In this document: positions 22,901-33,010 of the stretch, in pieces
Layout of the letters: every line of letters begins with the position of its first letter
How positions within the stretch are numbered: the first letter of the stretch is position 1
Position numbers and translations under genes: made by a program
The notes under the pieces: model-generated
Seen by the model: the letters and a program-made list of their open reading frames with translations, nothing else
What the model was told of the DNA's origin: nothing
Databases searched by the model: none
Source: Rhynchospora pubera
Lineage: Eukaryota; Streptophyta; Magnoliopsida; Poales; Cyperaceae
Length of the DNA: 64,000 nt
Direction of reading: 5' to 3'
Assembly (NCBI GenBank): GCA_028095005.1
Contig: CM051461.1
Location: 167,650,644 to 167,714,643 of the forward strand

Positions 22901-25151
22901 AGGAGCTCTGTTAGCTCAAGAAAATGATGAAGGTAAGGAGAATGCGCTATATTACTTGAGCCGCATGTTGGTCGGGGCCGAGCAATCCTACAGCCCTATT
23001 GAGAAGCACTGCTTAGCATTGGTTTTCGCTACCAAGAAGCTAAGGCACTATATGCTTTCCCACAAGATTACATTGATATCAAAGGTGGATCCGTTGAAGT
23101 ATCTGATGACTAGGCCCATGTTGACGGGAAGGTTAGCCCGATGGGCCATTACTTTAATGGAGTTTGACATTTCTTATGCACCTCAAAAGGCTATAAAGGG
23201 ACAAGCGATGGCCGATTTTCTAGCAGCACATCCAATCCCCGGTGACTCCCCATTGAATTGTGAATTTCCCGATGAACAAAGCTTATGTCTAGAAGAAGAA
23301 GAACCCGGGTGGACGATGTTCTTCGACGGGTCATCAATGATACAACCATCCAAGAGACCTAACTTACCTCGAATCCGAGCCGGAGTTGGATTGGTGTTTA
23401 TTACTCCGCAAGGAGGAATCCTTCGCCATTCCATAGCCTTGACTGAGCCGTGCACAAATAATGAGGCCGAGTATGAAGCATTGATCGCCGGACTAGAGCT
23501 AGCAATCAACATGGGTGTGAAAGAATTAAAAGTGTGCGGTGATTCTCAATTGGTCTTAAGCCAAATCGAAGGGGCGTTTGAAGTGAAGAAGCCCGAGTTA
23601 GTGAAATACCACGAAAGAGCTCAAGAGTTAATGGCCAAGTTCTCAAAAATCACCTTTGAAAAAGTGTCAAGAGCTTCAAATGGCATGGCAGACGCCCTAG
23701 CTCGAGTTGCCACCCAACTAAGCAAACCCGATGGAGAAGAAGTACAAATTACCATCAGAAATCGGCGATCTTTGGCGCCCTACCTCTTAGAAGTTGAGAG
23801 AGAAACGATTGCTCATCTCTTTGTGAACATAGAAGAGTGGGAGGCGGATTCGTTCATGGATCCCGATGAGGTATTGGAGGTAGAAGTGAACGAGGAAGAA
23901 GATTGGAGAAAACCCTTCATCGATTACTTCAAATATCAAGTATTACCCAATGAAAAGACAGAAAGGGAGCAATTGAAGCGAAGAATCCTCCGCTATGTGT
24001 TTGTGAACGACACCTTATATAGGAGGTCATACGATCAGCTATGGCTAAGATGTGTGTCACGAAGCGAGGCCCGAAAGATCATGAAAGAGGTTCACTCAGG
24101 ATTCTGTGGAGCTCATCAATCAGGTCCTAAAATGAGACTACATATCAAGAGAATGGGATATTATTGGCCTACAATGATTGCTGATTGCGAAGAACAAGCG
24201 AAGAAGTGCCACATGTGCCAAGTACATGGAGATTTCATACACCAACATCCTAACCCTCTACACCCGACAATAGCTGCATGGCCATTCGATAGGTGGGGTA
24301 TGGATATAATTGGACCCATTGATCCACCGTCCTCAAAGGGGCATAGATTCATTCTAGCAATCACGGATTACTTCTCTAAATGGGCCGAAGCGGTGGCTCT
24401 GAAAGAAGTCAAAAGCAGAGACGTCGTCCAATTTCTGAAGAACAATGTGTTGTATCGTTTTGGCACTCCACGAGAGATAGTATCGGACAACGGTGCGTCA
24501 TTCAAGAGTGGAGAAATTGTCACTTTTGCTAGGCAACACAAGATCAAGTGGAGGTACTCTTCTATTTACAACCCACGAGCCAATGGCCTAGCCGAAGCCT
24601 TCAATAAGGTGTTGATCAAACTCCTAAGAAAGACGGTGGGAGATAATCATAGGAGTTGGGATGAAAAGTTACAAGAGGCTTTATGGGCTTATCGTACAAC
24701 CTATAAAACTCCTACTCAAGCAACTCCTTACTCGCTAGCATTCGGATCCGAAGCGGTGTTTCCATTGGAGATCGAATTACCCTCCTTAAGGGTGGCCATG
24801 CAAGCGGGATTACCGTTGGATAAACGGACCCGCCTGAGATTAGACGAACTGGATGCCATGGATGAGAAAAGATTGGCGGCCCAACAAAGTTTAGAGCTAT
24901 ATCGGACTCAAATGGCCAAGGCATACGACAAGATGGTAAGACCTCGTACTTTCAAAGAGGGAGAATTAGTCTTGATCTTGAGAAGGCCCATCATCGGTCA
25001 TCATCATGGCCCGAAATTCGCTCCAAATTGGGAAGGACCTTACATCATCAAAGAGGTCTACGAAGGAGGATCATACAAGCTTGTGGATAAAGAAGGAGAA
25101 GGCACAATTCCACCTATCAACGGTCGATACCTCAAGAAATACTACACCTAA
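19821..25151 (+). CDS. pol: Inner Pol: zinc knuckle, protease, RT, RNase H, second RNase H, integrase
   Basis: The frame is open from 19821, with its first ATG at 19944 (1735 codons from there). From that ATG: CHHC knuckle at C45-H48-H53-C58; an acidic linker; protease LVDPGSSINILP with D350; RT with VDFRDLNKACPKDDFPLP near 733-750 and YVDD at 831-834; RNase H near 974-1090 (LYTTALDGSLGALL, SPIEKHCLALVF). A second, archaeal-type RNase H spans about 1125-1255 (FFDGSS D1128, NNEAEYEAL E1174, GDSQLVLSQ, ADALAR). The integrase has an HHCC zinc region from about 1383 and acidic residues near D1454, D1515 and E1551, and ends without a chromodomain. The gag domain lies in the +1 frame upstream, so Gag-Pol needs a -1 shift or repair of an indel within about 19821-19866. 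The pol frame itself shows no other break. Confidence 0.95.
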   Translation, partial: DSGCNEASTSQGGGQRNFRNNGNNNNNNGNGNDRATTLNERLSRPYSFKKEKTAALLKQLLDGKAIELPVCKRMEEMHKTNDPTYCAFHRVLGHPTGDCYVFKNIVEKMVKEGDLVLPESYKQTPAPHAQANVVAQRGNPRRNVECNVIVIVDEDEDEKEMQKVERMKEKENENKKKEDVEEKKSGVENSKEKKSEKEKDKEAVLRIKDTKEEKEEVVTYYYDDDTEDEDEAPYQGLFAKGMFKEKDCHVNLRSGTNIPERQVPKESEKAKGKGRIQEVEDEPGPSHKTKEIKGEYNILAHLRRTPALISVFEALMMSKDLRETMMEMLKEPERFQAYVAEKYMTEALYIEPQSQITFTNDDLMMGTSCHNKPLYITGKTNGSQLSRMLVDPGSSINILPLNSLNQLALGGRRLSDENVFIHGFNQNSERALGAITLSMKFGELETLVKFYVIDADTSYRALLGRPWLHENSLVPSTLHQCVKYIRDGEQKMIRGDAQHYGVHEVELEEIDRFYAPTSQRSTSPTLRSRVAPREKSEEKIKLKERLKTSCAVKTPIYIKSSDDEDENKGRGGKIHIKSDSEEEEQESKRVVHVYDMESDEEFYGDEKCFDFLECHMVGITPVEANIEDEDLIQAAKNAPQELEDGGQNTIDDLLKINLGTEEDPRPTFISASLPPEKQEQLKQLLMGYKDCFAWNYTEMPGLDPALASHKLKIDPSVKPVKQAPRRMRVELEEKVVEEVKKLIEAGFIREEESPIWVANIVPVKKKNGQIRVCVDFRDLNKACPKDDFPLPVTELIIDYTSSYVVYSFMDGSSGYNQIPMDKEDQRHTSFRTPIGIFCYKVMPFGLKNAGATYQRAMTKIFDDLIHKIVECYVDDLVVKARSIDEHFEYLKVVFERLRKYSLKMNPLKCAFMVSSGKFLGFVVRHRGIEIDPAKIKAIREMPPPKTIKQLRSLQGQLAYVRRFIANLSGRIKPFTHLTKKDVPFKWDAKCQKAFEDIKEYLLKPLVLAAPIQGKPLILYTTALDGSLGALLAQENDEGKENALYYLSRMLVGAEQSYSPIEKHCLALVFATKKLRHYMLSHKITLISKVDPLKYLMTRPMLTGRLARWAITLMEFDISYAPQKAIKGQAMADFLAAHPIPGDSPLNCEFPDEQSLCLEEEEPGWTMFFDGSSMIQPSKRPNLPRIRAGVGLVFITPQGGILRHSIALTEPCTNNEAEYEALIAGLELAINMGVKELKVCGDSQLVLSQIEGAFEVKKPELVKYHERAQELMAKFSKITFEKVSRASNGMADALARVATQLSKPDGEEVQITIRNRRSLAPYLLEVERETIAHLFVNIEEWEADSFMDPDEVLEVEVNEEEDWRKPFIDYFKYQVLPNEKTEREQLKRRILRYVFVNDTLYRRSYDQLWLRCVSRSEARKIMKEVHSGFCGAHQSGPKMRLHIKRMGYYWPTMIADCEEQAKKCHMCQVHGDFIHQHPNPLHPTIAAWPFDRWGMDIIGPIDPPSSKGHRFILAITDYFSKWAEAVALKEVKSRDVVQFLKNNVLYRFGTPREIVSDNGASFKSGEIVTFARQHKIKWRYSSIYNPRANGLAEAFNKVLIKLLRKTVGDNHRSWDEKLQEALWAYRTTYKTPTQATPYSLAFGSEAVFPLEIELPSLRVAMQAGLPLDKRTRLRLDELDAMDEKRLAAQQSLELYRTQMAKAYDKMVRPRTFKEGELVLILRRPIIGHHHGPKFAPNWEGPYIIKEVYEGGSYKLVDKEGEGTIPPINGRYLKKYYT

Positions 25152-26084
25152 GACCCATTTTACCAAAAACCACCAAAACCATTCTACCAAAAACAACCAA
25201 AACCTACAATTACTACTTAACCACAATAAAGCCTAGTCCACAAAAAACCAAAACTCCACTAAAACCCAGAAATCCACAAAAGCCTATAATAACCAAAACC
25301 TATTAAAGCCCAAAATCGCAAAACCATGTACATAGTCCAATAAAACCTTAGAATAAAGTCCAACGAAAACGTTAGGATCCAATAAACTCAAAAATCCAAA
25401 ACCTTAACTTAACCTTTTAACCCAAAACCCGAAGAACAAGGTATTATGTCATGTCGGGCTAATGCTTGTAAGGGTGTTTCGTTCTTTTGAACATCATGGA
25501 ACATTCCTTTGCAAAGCCCAAGATAAACAAGGCAATTGTAGATAAATAAAAGTCCTCAACTTTAGAACATGTGATTGGAACTTGTCCCGCCGGGCCTAAG
25601 TGTAAAGGAGTGTCCTTGTCCTTTTGGACGTTCATAGGGCATCTCCGATACAAAGGCCTACATTTTTATAATAAAACACACACTAGAGTCCTTTTTGCAA
25701 CCGATGACGGATTCTTATGATTCTCGAGGGTGCAACGTTATGCTACTAATATTGTTCGCATTGTGGAGATAGTTACAAGAAAGAAGGATCACACTGGGGC
25801 AAGGACGAGCAATCAACCATGTTATAGTGCAAGACGGTGGACAATCATGCTGGGGCAGCCGTAAAACACGCAAGACAAGTAGGGGAGAAGAGTAAATGCC
25901 ATGGAAAGAAGAAAATAGAGAGTTCCATTCATCAAAAGAAGATACATCATTACAACCACTGCATAAAGAAGACTAATACGAGAAGAGCTTAAACAACAAC
26001 CGATAGCGATTAAAGGGAGACAAAATAGAAGATATAAGAGTGCCCTAAAGCTAATACTGGGGCAAGGCAGAGCGAGATGGCCGT
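25152..26084. other. Region between pol and antisense genes
   Basis: There is no supported gene. An A/C-rich stretch of repeated ACCAAAAACC-like motifs (25155-25400) is followed by two diverged copies, about 128 bp apart, of a block around AAGGGTGTTTCGTTCTTTTGAAC / AAGGAGTGTCCTTGTCCTTTTGGAC (25440-25680). Sense and antisense transcripts probably converge here. Confidence 0.5.
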
Positions 26085-27394
26085 TTACTCTGGGGCAGCC
26101 CCAACTTCACCAACAACCGCAGCTCCACCACCGGCCAAGTTGTTAAGAGTGACGGAGATAGCTTGAATCATTCCTTCCAAGGTGTCCAAGCGGGCATTCA
26201 ATTCACCGAAGCGTTGATCAATCAAACCCCGAATTGAGACAGGGGCAGGGTCATCAAGAGCCATCATGGTAGAGTTATCATCCGGCGGAGAATCAACACC
26301 CATAGGACCGTACTGATTGGGGGCCGCATTAGGAAGCAAGATATAGTCATTCACCGGCTGATTAGGATCGGGAACCAACATGTCCATTGAAGATTCAACC
26401 CACCCGATAAGCGGCAATGAAAGGAGAAGGTTGAAGGGATGTACCACATCAGCATCAGAAATACGATTGCCCCATAACATGTCAGGCACGCGGATGCGAG
26501 CCCTAAGCATGAGAGCTTCAATAAGATGGCCATAAGGGAGCGGTTCTCGATCAGAGATCGCTACTTGGTGCATGTGGAAGAGAATCATGTGGGCCAAATT
26601 GATGGGCCATTGCTTTTGAATCAGATTACGGAGGTAGAAGAGGCTTCCAGGTTTGGCGAGATGGGTCATTGTCCCTTGTGGAAAGATGATGTCGTTAATC
26701 ACCAAGAAGAGAAACCTAGAAGTCACGACGAAGGATGTAAAGAAAAGGAGTCGATGAGAAACCCGATCAAAAGAGAAGGCGATTAAAGAATAAGGAGAAA
26801 GAATGAAGAAAGAAAGTACCTATGAAGAGCGGGTAGATGGAAGGTAGACACCCTCTCTACATCAGGAGCCGCCGCCTGAAACCATTGGCGACATTCCTGA
26901 TAACTTCCAAAACCTTGAGGCCATCTTTGATAGGCATAGATGGTGGAGCCGTTGGCAGTATTGGTAGCTCGCAAGTAGTTGGCCAGATCTCCGGTTGTGA
27001 TATGAAAGAAGCGACCAAACAGATAGGAAGAGGCCGAAGGAGTTCCATAATGGTTGAAAGAGATCCTAAGATTGGCATAGAAGAGACGGGTAATTCTAGG
27101 ATGATATGCATGATCGCAGTCGGCCAAGCCGGCCAAACTCCATGAATCCAACCAATCCCTAATAAGGTTCACGTGTTCCACTGGAATCCTCCTCATAGGA
27201 CGGAAGAAGTAGCAATCAGCCACTGGCCGCTCTTTGTTGCCCATGTCGTTGTAGTAAGAAAGGAAGGCAGTCTCATCACGAAAAAGATAGTGGTTATCGG
27301 GGATAAGAGACCAATCAGGAAAAGTAGAATCCAGGCGAAGAGAGGAGGAACCAGAAGCCTCTCTGGCACGTTTGGATGAAGGAGTGGAAGACAT
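26085..27394 (-). CDS. Antisense spliced gene 3: putative plant transposon protein domain, 401 aa
   Basis: My model has two exons, 27394-26820 and 26715-26085. The donor is ATAG|GTACTT and the acceptor TTCTAG|GTTTC, and the joined length (1206 nt) is divisible by three. The protein starts with a Ser/Lys-rich MSSTPSSKRARE segment. A conserved-looking globular part contains RLFYANLRIS, SYLFGRFFHI and, after the splice, NDIIFPQG and WPINLAHMILFHM. This pattern is typical of the 'putative plant transposon protein' family found beside plant retrotransposons. The C-terminal region is Pro/Asn-rich, then a short heptad-like LNARLDTLEGM helix and a Gly/Ala tail. It is convergent to pol. GGCCCA motifs lie upstream. 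The function is unknown; splicing is inferred from frame and consensus only. Confidence 0.72.
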
Positions 27395-27700
27395 GGTGAT
27401 AAGTGATTGGAAAAGTATAGAAGAAGATGAAAGAATACAGTGAACTTGGATAAAAAAAAGAGAAGAAAGCCAAGGCATGCTTATATAGGCACGAAAAGAG
27501 AAAGGGTGTAAGTTGAGATTAATGGCGAACGTGTGAACATGTGAAGAAAGTTAAGGCTGTAGTGGTCGAAAGTGGAAAGAAACTGCTTAAGTTAGTGCTT
27601 GAAAGAAACGGTATGAAGTCAAGAAGGCGTAGAAGAAGCAGAAGCGTTCGAGGCTAATGTCAGAAGAAAACAACAAAAAAAAAAAAAAGAAAAGAGTCAA

Positions 27701-27923
27701 GGCCCATGTAGGTTCAGGCCCAAGGAAAGACAGGAGCGGGCCAAATACCCTAACCTAAATTGTGGAGTGGATCTATGTGTGTTCGAGATTCTAAAAAGAA
27801 GAAAGAAGAAAGGAAAATGAGTATGGGCCAAATTCCCATATCTCTTGAAGAAGCGGTGGTAAGAGTAAGGTTATTCGAACCTCGCAAGATGAGTAAGAAG
27901 AAGGCCTTGAGCGCGAAAGCCCA
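27701..27923 (-). promoter_or_regulatory. Site II-like (GGCCCA/TGGGCC) cluster upstream of antisense gene 3
   Basis: GGCCCA occurs at 27701 and 27717, TGGGCC at 27824, AGCCCA at 27918, and GGGCCA near 27738, all within about 300-530 bp upstream of the ATG at 27394. In plants TGGGCY elements bind TCP factors in promoters of growth-related genes. That this is a promoter is inference. Confidence 0.35.
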
Positions 27924-28090
27924 ATCAGCGCAAGAATGACGAAATACCCGTTGTATTGCAAAAAGAGAAAGAGAAAGGAAACCTTGAGCGCGAGAGCTCA
28001 ATCAGGTGGGAAAGAGAAGGAAAGGAATCACTTGTTGCATCGCAATCAAGTACGCAAAGAAGCCCCGAGCGTAAGAGCTCAGTCAAGCGC
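27904..28090. repeat. Degenerate tandem repeat, period about 80 bp
   Basis: Three blocks around TTGAGCGCGAGAGCTCAATCAG begin near 27904, 27982 and 28063. The intervening 27395-28365 region otherwise holds A-rich sequence and no supported gene. Confidence 0.6.
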
Positions 28091-28365
28091 AAGGTTAATC
28101 GAGTGTTGCAAGACAAGGAAGCACAATTCTACAACAAAGCTCACCAACCCCAAGACACCCAAGCATTACCAAACCAAGTCAACCAAGTTCAACATATCCA
28201 TATCAGACAAAACAGACATCGAGTATCATCATCCAAACACATCTCCAACAAGTGCAATCACAAGACACAACCATGCCAAACAACAAGTATCAACACCAAC
28301 ATGACAAACCACAAGTATCAATATCCATGGCAGCAAGATCACAAAGAGGATAGAGAGCAAACCTG

Positions 28366-29233
28366 CTAAATGGCCCCATGAGCAGCAATGCTCCTCGCCC
28401 TAGCGCGAGCCAATAGCTGAATAAGGCGCTCATAATGCTCACGGGCAACATCTCTACGCCTGCGGATCTCAGCAAAGAACCGACCCACACTGCTGGCCTC
28501 CTCCTGACAACGAAGACGAGCAGTATCCAGAAACTCGCCCCAAGTGTCCAAGAGGAGGGAATAAGTCGTCTCCAAAGGGCCCGCATAGCTCAACTCCTCT
28601 CTGGCACGACTAGCCTCTACGTTCTGTGCAAAAGATGCACCACCTAGGGGAGCAGCCTCTGTGTAGGCAATAAGGAGAGAGGAGAGATACTCACCAATGG
28701 CACGATAGCGAGTGGCCAGGTCACCGCAGACAAGAGCAGTGGACTCCATAATCTGAGTAGAAGCTCGAATGCGAGAAACGAGAGAAGTGAACTCAGGAAC
28801 GAGGAAGTCCCATCGAAGGGTGGCTAAGGCAGCATGGCACGTCCCTACGAGACCCGCCACCTGACCTGGTACACCACGGTTGGACGGAGTGGCAAGAGAG
28901 AGATGGAGGAAGAGCTCGTCAGTAACGACGTCAAGGGGTGCGGCAGTGTGCATACTAGCCTCCTGCAAAGCCGTGACAGCATCCCTCAAAGTCTCCACAG
29001 TGACATCTACAAAATGTAAGAAAGCAGCTATGAACAACAAGGAAGAGATAAGCACAAGTGGTCAAGCAAAAAAAAGAGAGAAGAAAGTGAAAACATCAAG
29101 CCCAGTAAAGAAGACTACCTGCGTAGATAGGAGGGGGCGGTGGTATCATGAAGTTAAGCCAGAATCCAGGGATGTCATCATGATGAGCGTTGTCCTGGGC
29201 ATTGAAAGCGGGATCCATGTCATGATCGCCCAT
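28366..29233 (-). CDS. Antisense spliced gene 2: unknown 251-aa protein
   Basis: My model has exon 1 at 29233-29119 and exon 2 at 29006-28366, total 756 nt, in frame. The donor is GCAG|GTAGTC and the acceptor TTTGTAG|ATGTC. The short first exon encodes an acidic, His-rich start followed by FWLNFMIPPPPP. The second exon is Ala/Leu/Arg-rich and mostly helical in character, with REHYERLIQLLARARAR near the C terminus, so a helical bundle or coiled coil is likely. I recognise no family. It begins only about 305 bp beyond the stop of antisense gene 1, so the two may share a transcript. The intron is phase 1, like those of gene 1. Confidence 0.6.
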
Positions 29234-29538
29234 GTCTCAACCTACAAATGCAAGAGCAAGAAAAGTATGCACAACAAACCAAAAGAGCTTAAGAGAAGAT
29301 AGCATGAAGAGACAAACATCAACACAAACTAGATAATCACAAACGATACATTCATCATAACCAACACCATTCAAAATATTCTTAAACCGAGAAGTACAAA
29401 GCCTCCTAATCCCACCGACAACTAAAGATTCAAGACTTCAAACAAGCCACAAACAAGAAAGATACAAGGTCTCAAACAGTTGTTAAACAAAATACAAGGC
29501 CATAATAGAAGACCCATGAAACAACCTAATACAAGAAA

Positions 29539-32500
29539 CTAATAAGGGCGAGGGCGGACGGAAGCATCTCTATGAGGCCTTACTATGCGCCTAGAAGAGC
29601 TAAAGAAGCGATGTAACTCAGTGAGTGTTGCGTTCACATAGGCAACCAGTTTGCGAGCTTCCTTGGCATGTTTTTCGCAATCAACCCAAAGACGTTTCAT
29701 ACGGTCCACCGCGTGACTATGATCAGACCATGCCGATTTCATGAAGGAAGTGCATGCTGCCAATGTGGAAGGAAGACCTTCCAACTCTCCCTCGAGACGG
29801 GCAATTTCTGACTCCACCAGATTAACCTTAGAAAAATCGTGGCTAGCTCTAAGGAACTCATACTGGCGGCGACTAGTAGCGATCATTAAGGGAAGTTCCT
29901 TTTGAAGCTCAAGGATGGAGAAGACCTTAGACTCGGCATGGCCCCTTTTAAGAGTAGCAGAAGAAAGAACACGAAGCCTCTTGGAGTATTCCCATTGGAT
30001 GAACTCCTTAGTGATGAAATGAAGGTGAAAGCGCAAAGGCACTAAACCCAAGTTGGCAAGGTGCTCAAGGGTGTCATTACGATCAGTCCCTTGCAAGTAT
30101 TGGAAACAACCATAGTCAAAGAACTGACGGCCTAGGCATGTTTCACCACACGTTTCAGCAAGCTTCCACAGAAGTCGCGCCACCTCATCAACAAGGAAAA
30201 CTACAAGGGTACAAGGAAGGAGAACATGAAGCAAGAATCATCAAAGGAAAAAGACACGATAAAAGAGGAAGGTTCGTGAAGAATAGATGTACCTCCAGGA
30301 GGATTCAAGGACATAGGAGGGACGGGATCTGGTTCGTCACTAATCTCAATGATTTCTGGCTCTTCTGGGAGCTTGATATCAGGAGGAAGCCATGTTAGGG
30401 ACTTTGGCTCCACGAAAGCATTGGAAATACTTGAAGGTGACTTAACCCGAATAGAAGAAGTTGAAGGCAAACTAGAAGAGCTAGCAAAAGTGGTAGGAGC
30501 GAGGTTGTCGCTTTGACCTTTTGAAGGAGTTTCCTCCACTTCACCAGAAATATCTGAATAATGGTCAGAAAAGGGGGTTTAAATTCAGAAGTCAAGAGAC
30601 TTACAGAGAATAAAAAAGGACGTATAAGAATACCTTCTCCCAAAGATTCCTCGAAGCAAGAATTGGCAAAAGCCTCTCCCTCTTTCATAAAGGAGCCTAA
30701 CTCTTCATCGACGAAAGGCGGAGTCGAGTGAGGCGGTGACTGATTAGCCGTTACCTCTACACCCGCCTCATCAGCCTCTGCATCCACATTGGCCTCACTA
30801 ACAGGAGGAGGAGATTCACGTGCTCTTGCTTGAGTAGAAGTTTCTGTCATGGGCTTATCAACTATTCATAGAACAAGGAAAGAAAATTAGCCACAAAACA
30901 TTTGACCCTAAAAGAAGAACAAAGTGGAAGGAAAAGATGTTAGTGTTAGACCTGAAGAGGTGGTAAAAGGAGGTTTAGAGAGAGCAGCCATTGTCTCTTC
31001 CTTTGAGAGATAGTGAATGACCCCATCCAATCCACGAAAGTCATCAGGTAGACTAGGCCCACGAGGAGGATGTTTGTGAGAACAGCGAACGTGAGCATTG
31101 GAAGGATACACACGCCTTATGATCTCTTCTTGGAGGCGCTCATGAAAAGATTCCACTAAATGGGTGAACCACCTGAAGAAGCGGGCAGTAATAGTTCCTA
31201 CGCGCTTGGAAGAAGGAACCCAACACTTCACATCAGTGCCCAATTGTGAGTAAGAATGCCAAAGGTGAGCATGAGTAAGCAAATTCATAGGTAGTGAGCC
31301 ATGTGCAGGTGGAATGGTCATAGCAGGGATATACTGGTCATAGCCGAATTGATGAGCAACCAAGGAAGGGCAATAAATCTCAGCTGACAAATTATTCCCC
31401 GAACGGTAAGGAAGGAGCGCTTCACGCATGCTCACAAGGAGTTCCGCATCTCGAAGAGAATTAGCAAGGAGTGGAAAAGGTCCACCGGGGAGAGGTGCTT
31501 TATCTTCAATCTCACGCTCAGAAGAAGCCACTGAAAGACCCAAGCGAAAAGAACGAGAACGAGCGGCCACGGCTTCACGACTCTGGACAAAGAATAAATG
31601 CATCTTCCAAGGATCCGGGCACCTAGCGGGGTTTACATGAGCAATGGCGGCCAGCTTTGGGAGAAACTTCATCAACGGCTCAGGCATCACAGGAGAATCA
31701 TAGGCTCGAGGCCAATTCAAGCGGATCCACCCAAATAAGAGATGGTAAGGGATCACCGTGGGAGTGCAAGAAGGATCAGGAGAAGAGGCCAAGAGGCGAA
31801 GGGACTTGTAGAGGTTAACCAATGCTGGAACAGCCAAGATCAATCGCTTACCACGAGCCATAGCGTTAGCTGCAATAATGGTTTTTGGTCGAAAGACACC
31901 AACCGACTGTCCGGGCACAATGAAATAACAAAGCCACCAAGCGAGATAAGCGGTGAGAACTGTCTCATCATCCAAGGAAGAGGCCCTAGAAGTCAAGCTA
32001 GATAGGCTCGCTTTGGGCATATCACCCCTGAGAAGCCTTTCATTCAAGATAGAAGGCGAAGGCCAATCAGCAGACTTTTCACTAAGATCGGTGAAATATT
32101 CCACCCAAGCACGCAAAGGAACTTTGGCACCTTTATTCCTTTTATATCGGCTTTCAGAGATCTCATTGTATATTTCATAAACCCGCCTCACTCCAAATGA
32201 ATACATCCAAGTACCATCAGGGTTCATTCCAAAGAGATCTGAATCAAGAGGCGAATACTCTTCATAAGGAGAACCCAAAACAGGCAAACCAGCAACATCC
32301 TCTAAGTCATCAAGGGTCACGGTCATGAAACGATCCTCAACTAACAAGGAATTGGTGGGGTAGTTCCAATTACTCACGAAGGCCTTGAAAACAGGGACAT
32401 TTGGGTGGTAATCAAAAGGTGCAAGAGCTACAGCCTCGAAAATACCGGCCTTTTTCAACAAAGTCCTATAGTTTCTCAAGCAAAAGAGGGTCCACTCAGT

Positions 32501-33010
32501 TTGACCCGGGTTGTGGAGAAGACCTCCTCTCACGTTGAAAGTGACTGAATGCCAAGGTTTAGTGGTACCCGCTACCATAGCAACACCTGGGAGGTGCACG
32601 GCCGGATAAGTCATGGCATTAGTAGCGGGGTGAAGGATTCTAGCAGGACCATCATGATGGCTAGGCTCCTCAATTGCACGAAGAGCCATAGTTGTACCAC
32701 CATGGGGACCCGATTGCATGATACGACGGCGACGAGGGAAATTATCATAGAGAATGGTGGTGACTTGTTGTGTCAAAGGGTTCTTAGGAGGAAACAAAGA
32801 GAATGGATCTTTAGGAGAAAGAAAAGGGATTGCTTCATGACGAGGTATTCGACCAGATGAGAAGTCGCGACCTTCTAGCATTTCAGCACGAATGTCAGGG
32901 TGATGTTCAGGAAAGCGATTTTTGGGGTCATAAGAACGGATGAAGGCTTTGATTTCATCCTCCGAAGGACGATTGGTTGGGAGACCAGCGGGTCGTTTCC
33001 AGTATGCCAT
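29539..33010 (-). CDS. Antisense spliced gene 1: plant mobile domain (PMD) protein, 1069 aa
   Basis: My model has four exons: 33010-30952, 30861-30634, 30553-30293 and 30200-29539. All three introns are GT-AG and phase 1, and the sum (3210 nt) is divisible by three without internal stops. The start is MAYWKRP; a longer ORF to 33073 is possible but the upstream residues look like leader. The PMD ('aminotransferase-like') domain spans about residues 160-560. Its marks include TEWTLFCLRNY, KKAGIFEAV, FKAFVSNWNYPTNSLLV, TVTLDDLEDVAGLPVLG, and the later YLAWWLCYFIVPG and RGKRLILAVPALVNLYKSL. The middle exons are Ser/Pro/Glu-rich and the last exon is helical with coiled-coil character (ESEIARLEGELEGL). 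PMD proteins occur in plant transposons and as host genes of the MAIN/MAIL type that act in genome stability and silencing. Here it is element cargo; its role is unknown. Confidence 0.82.
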
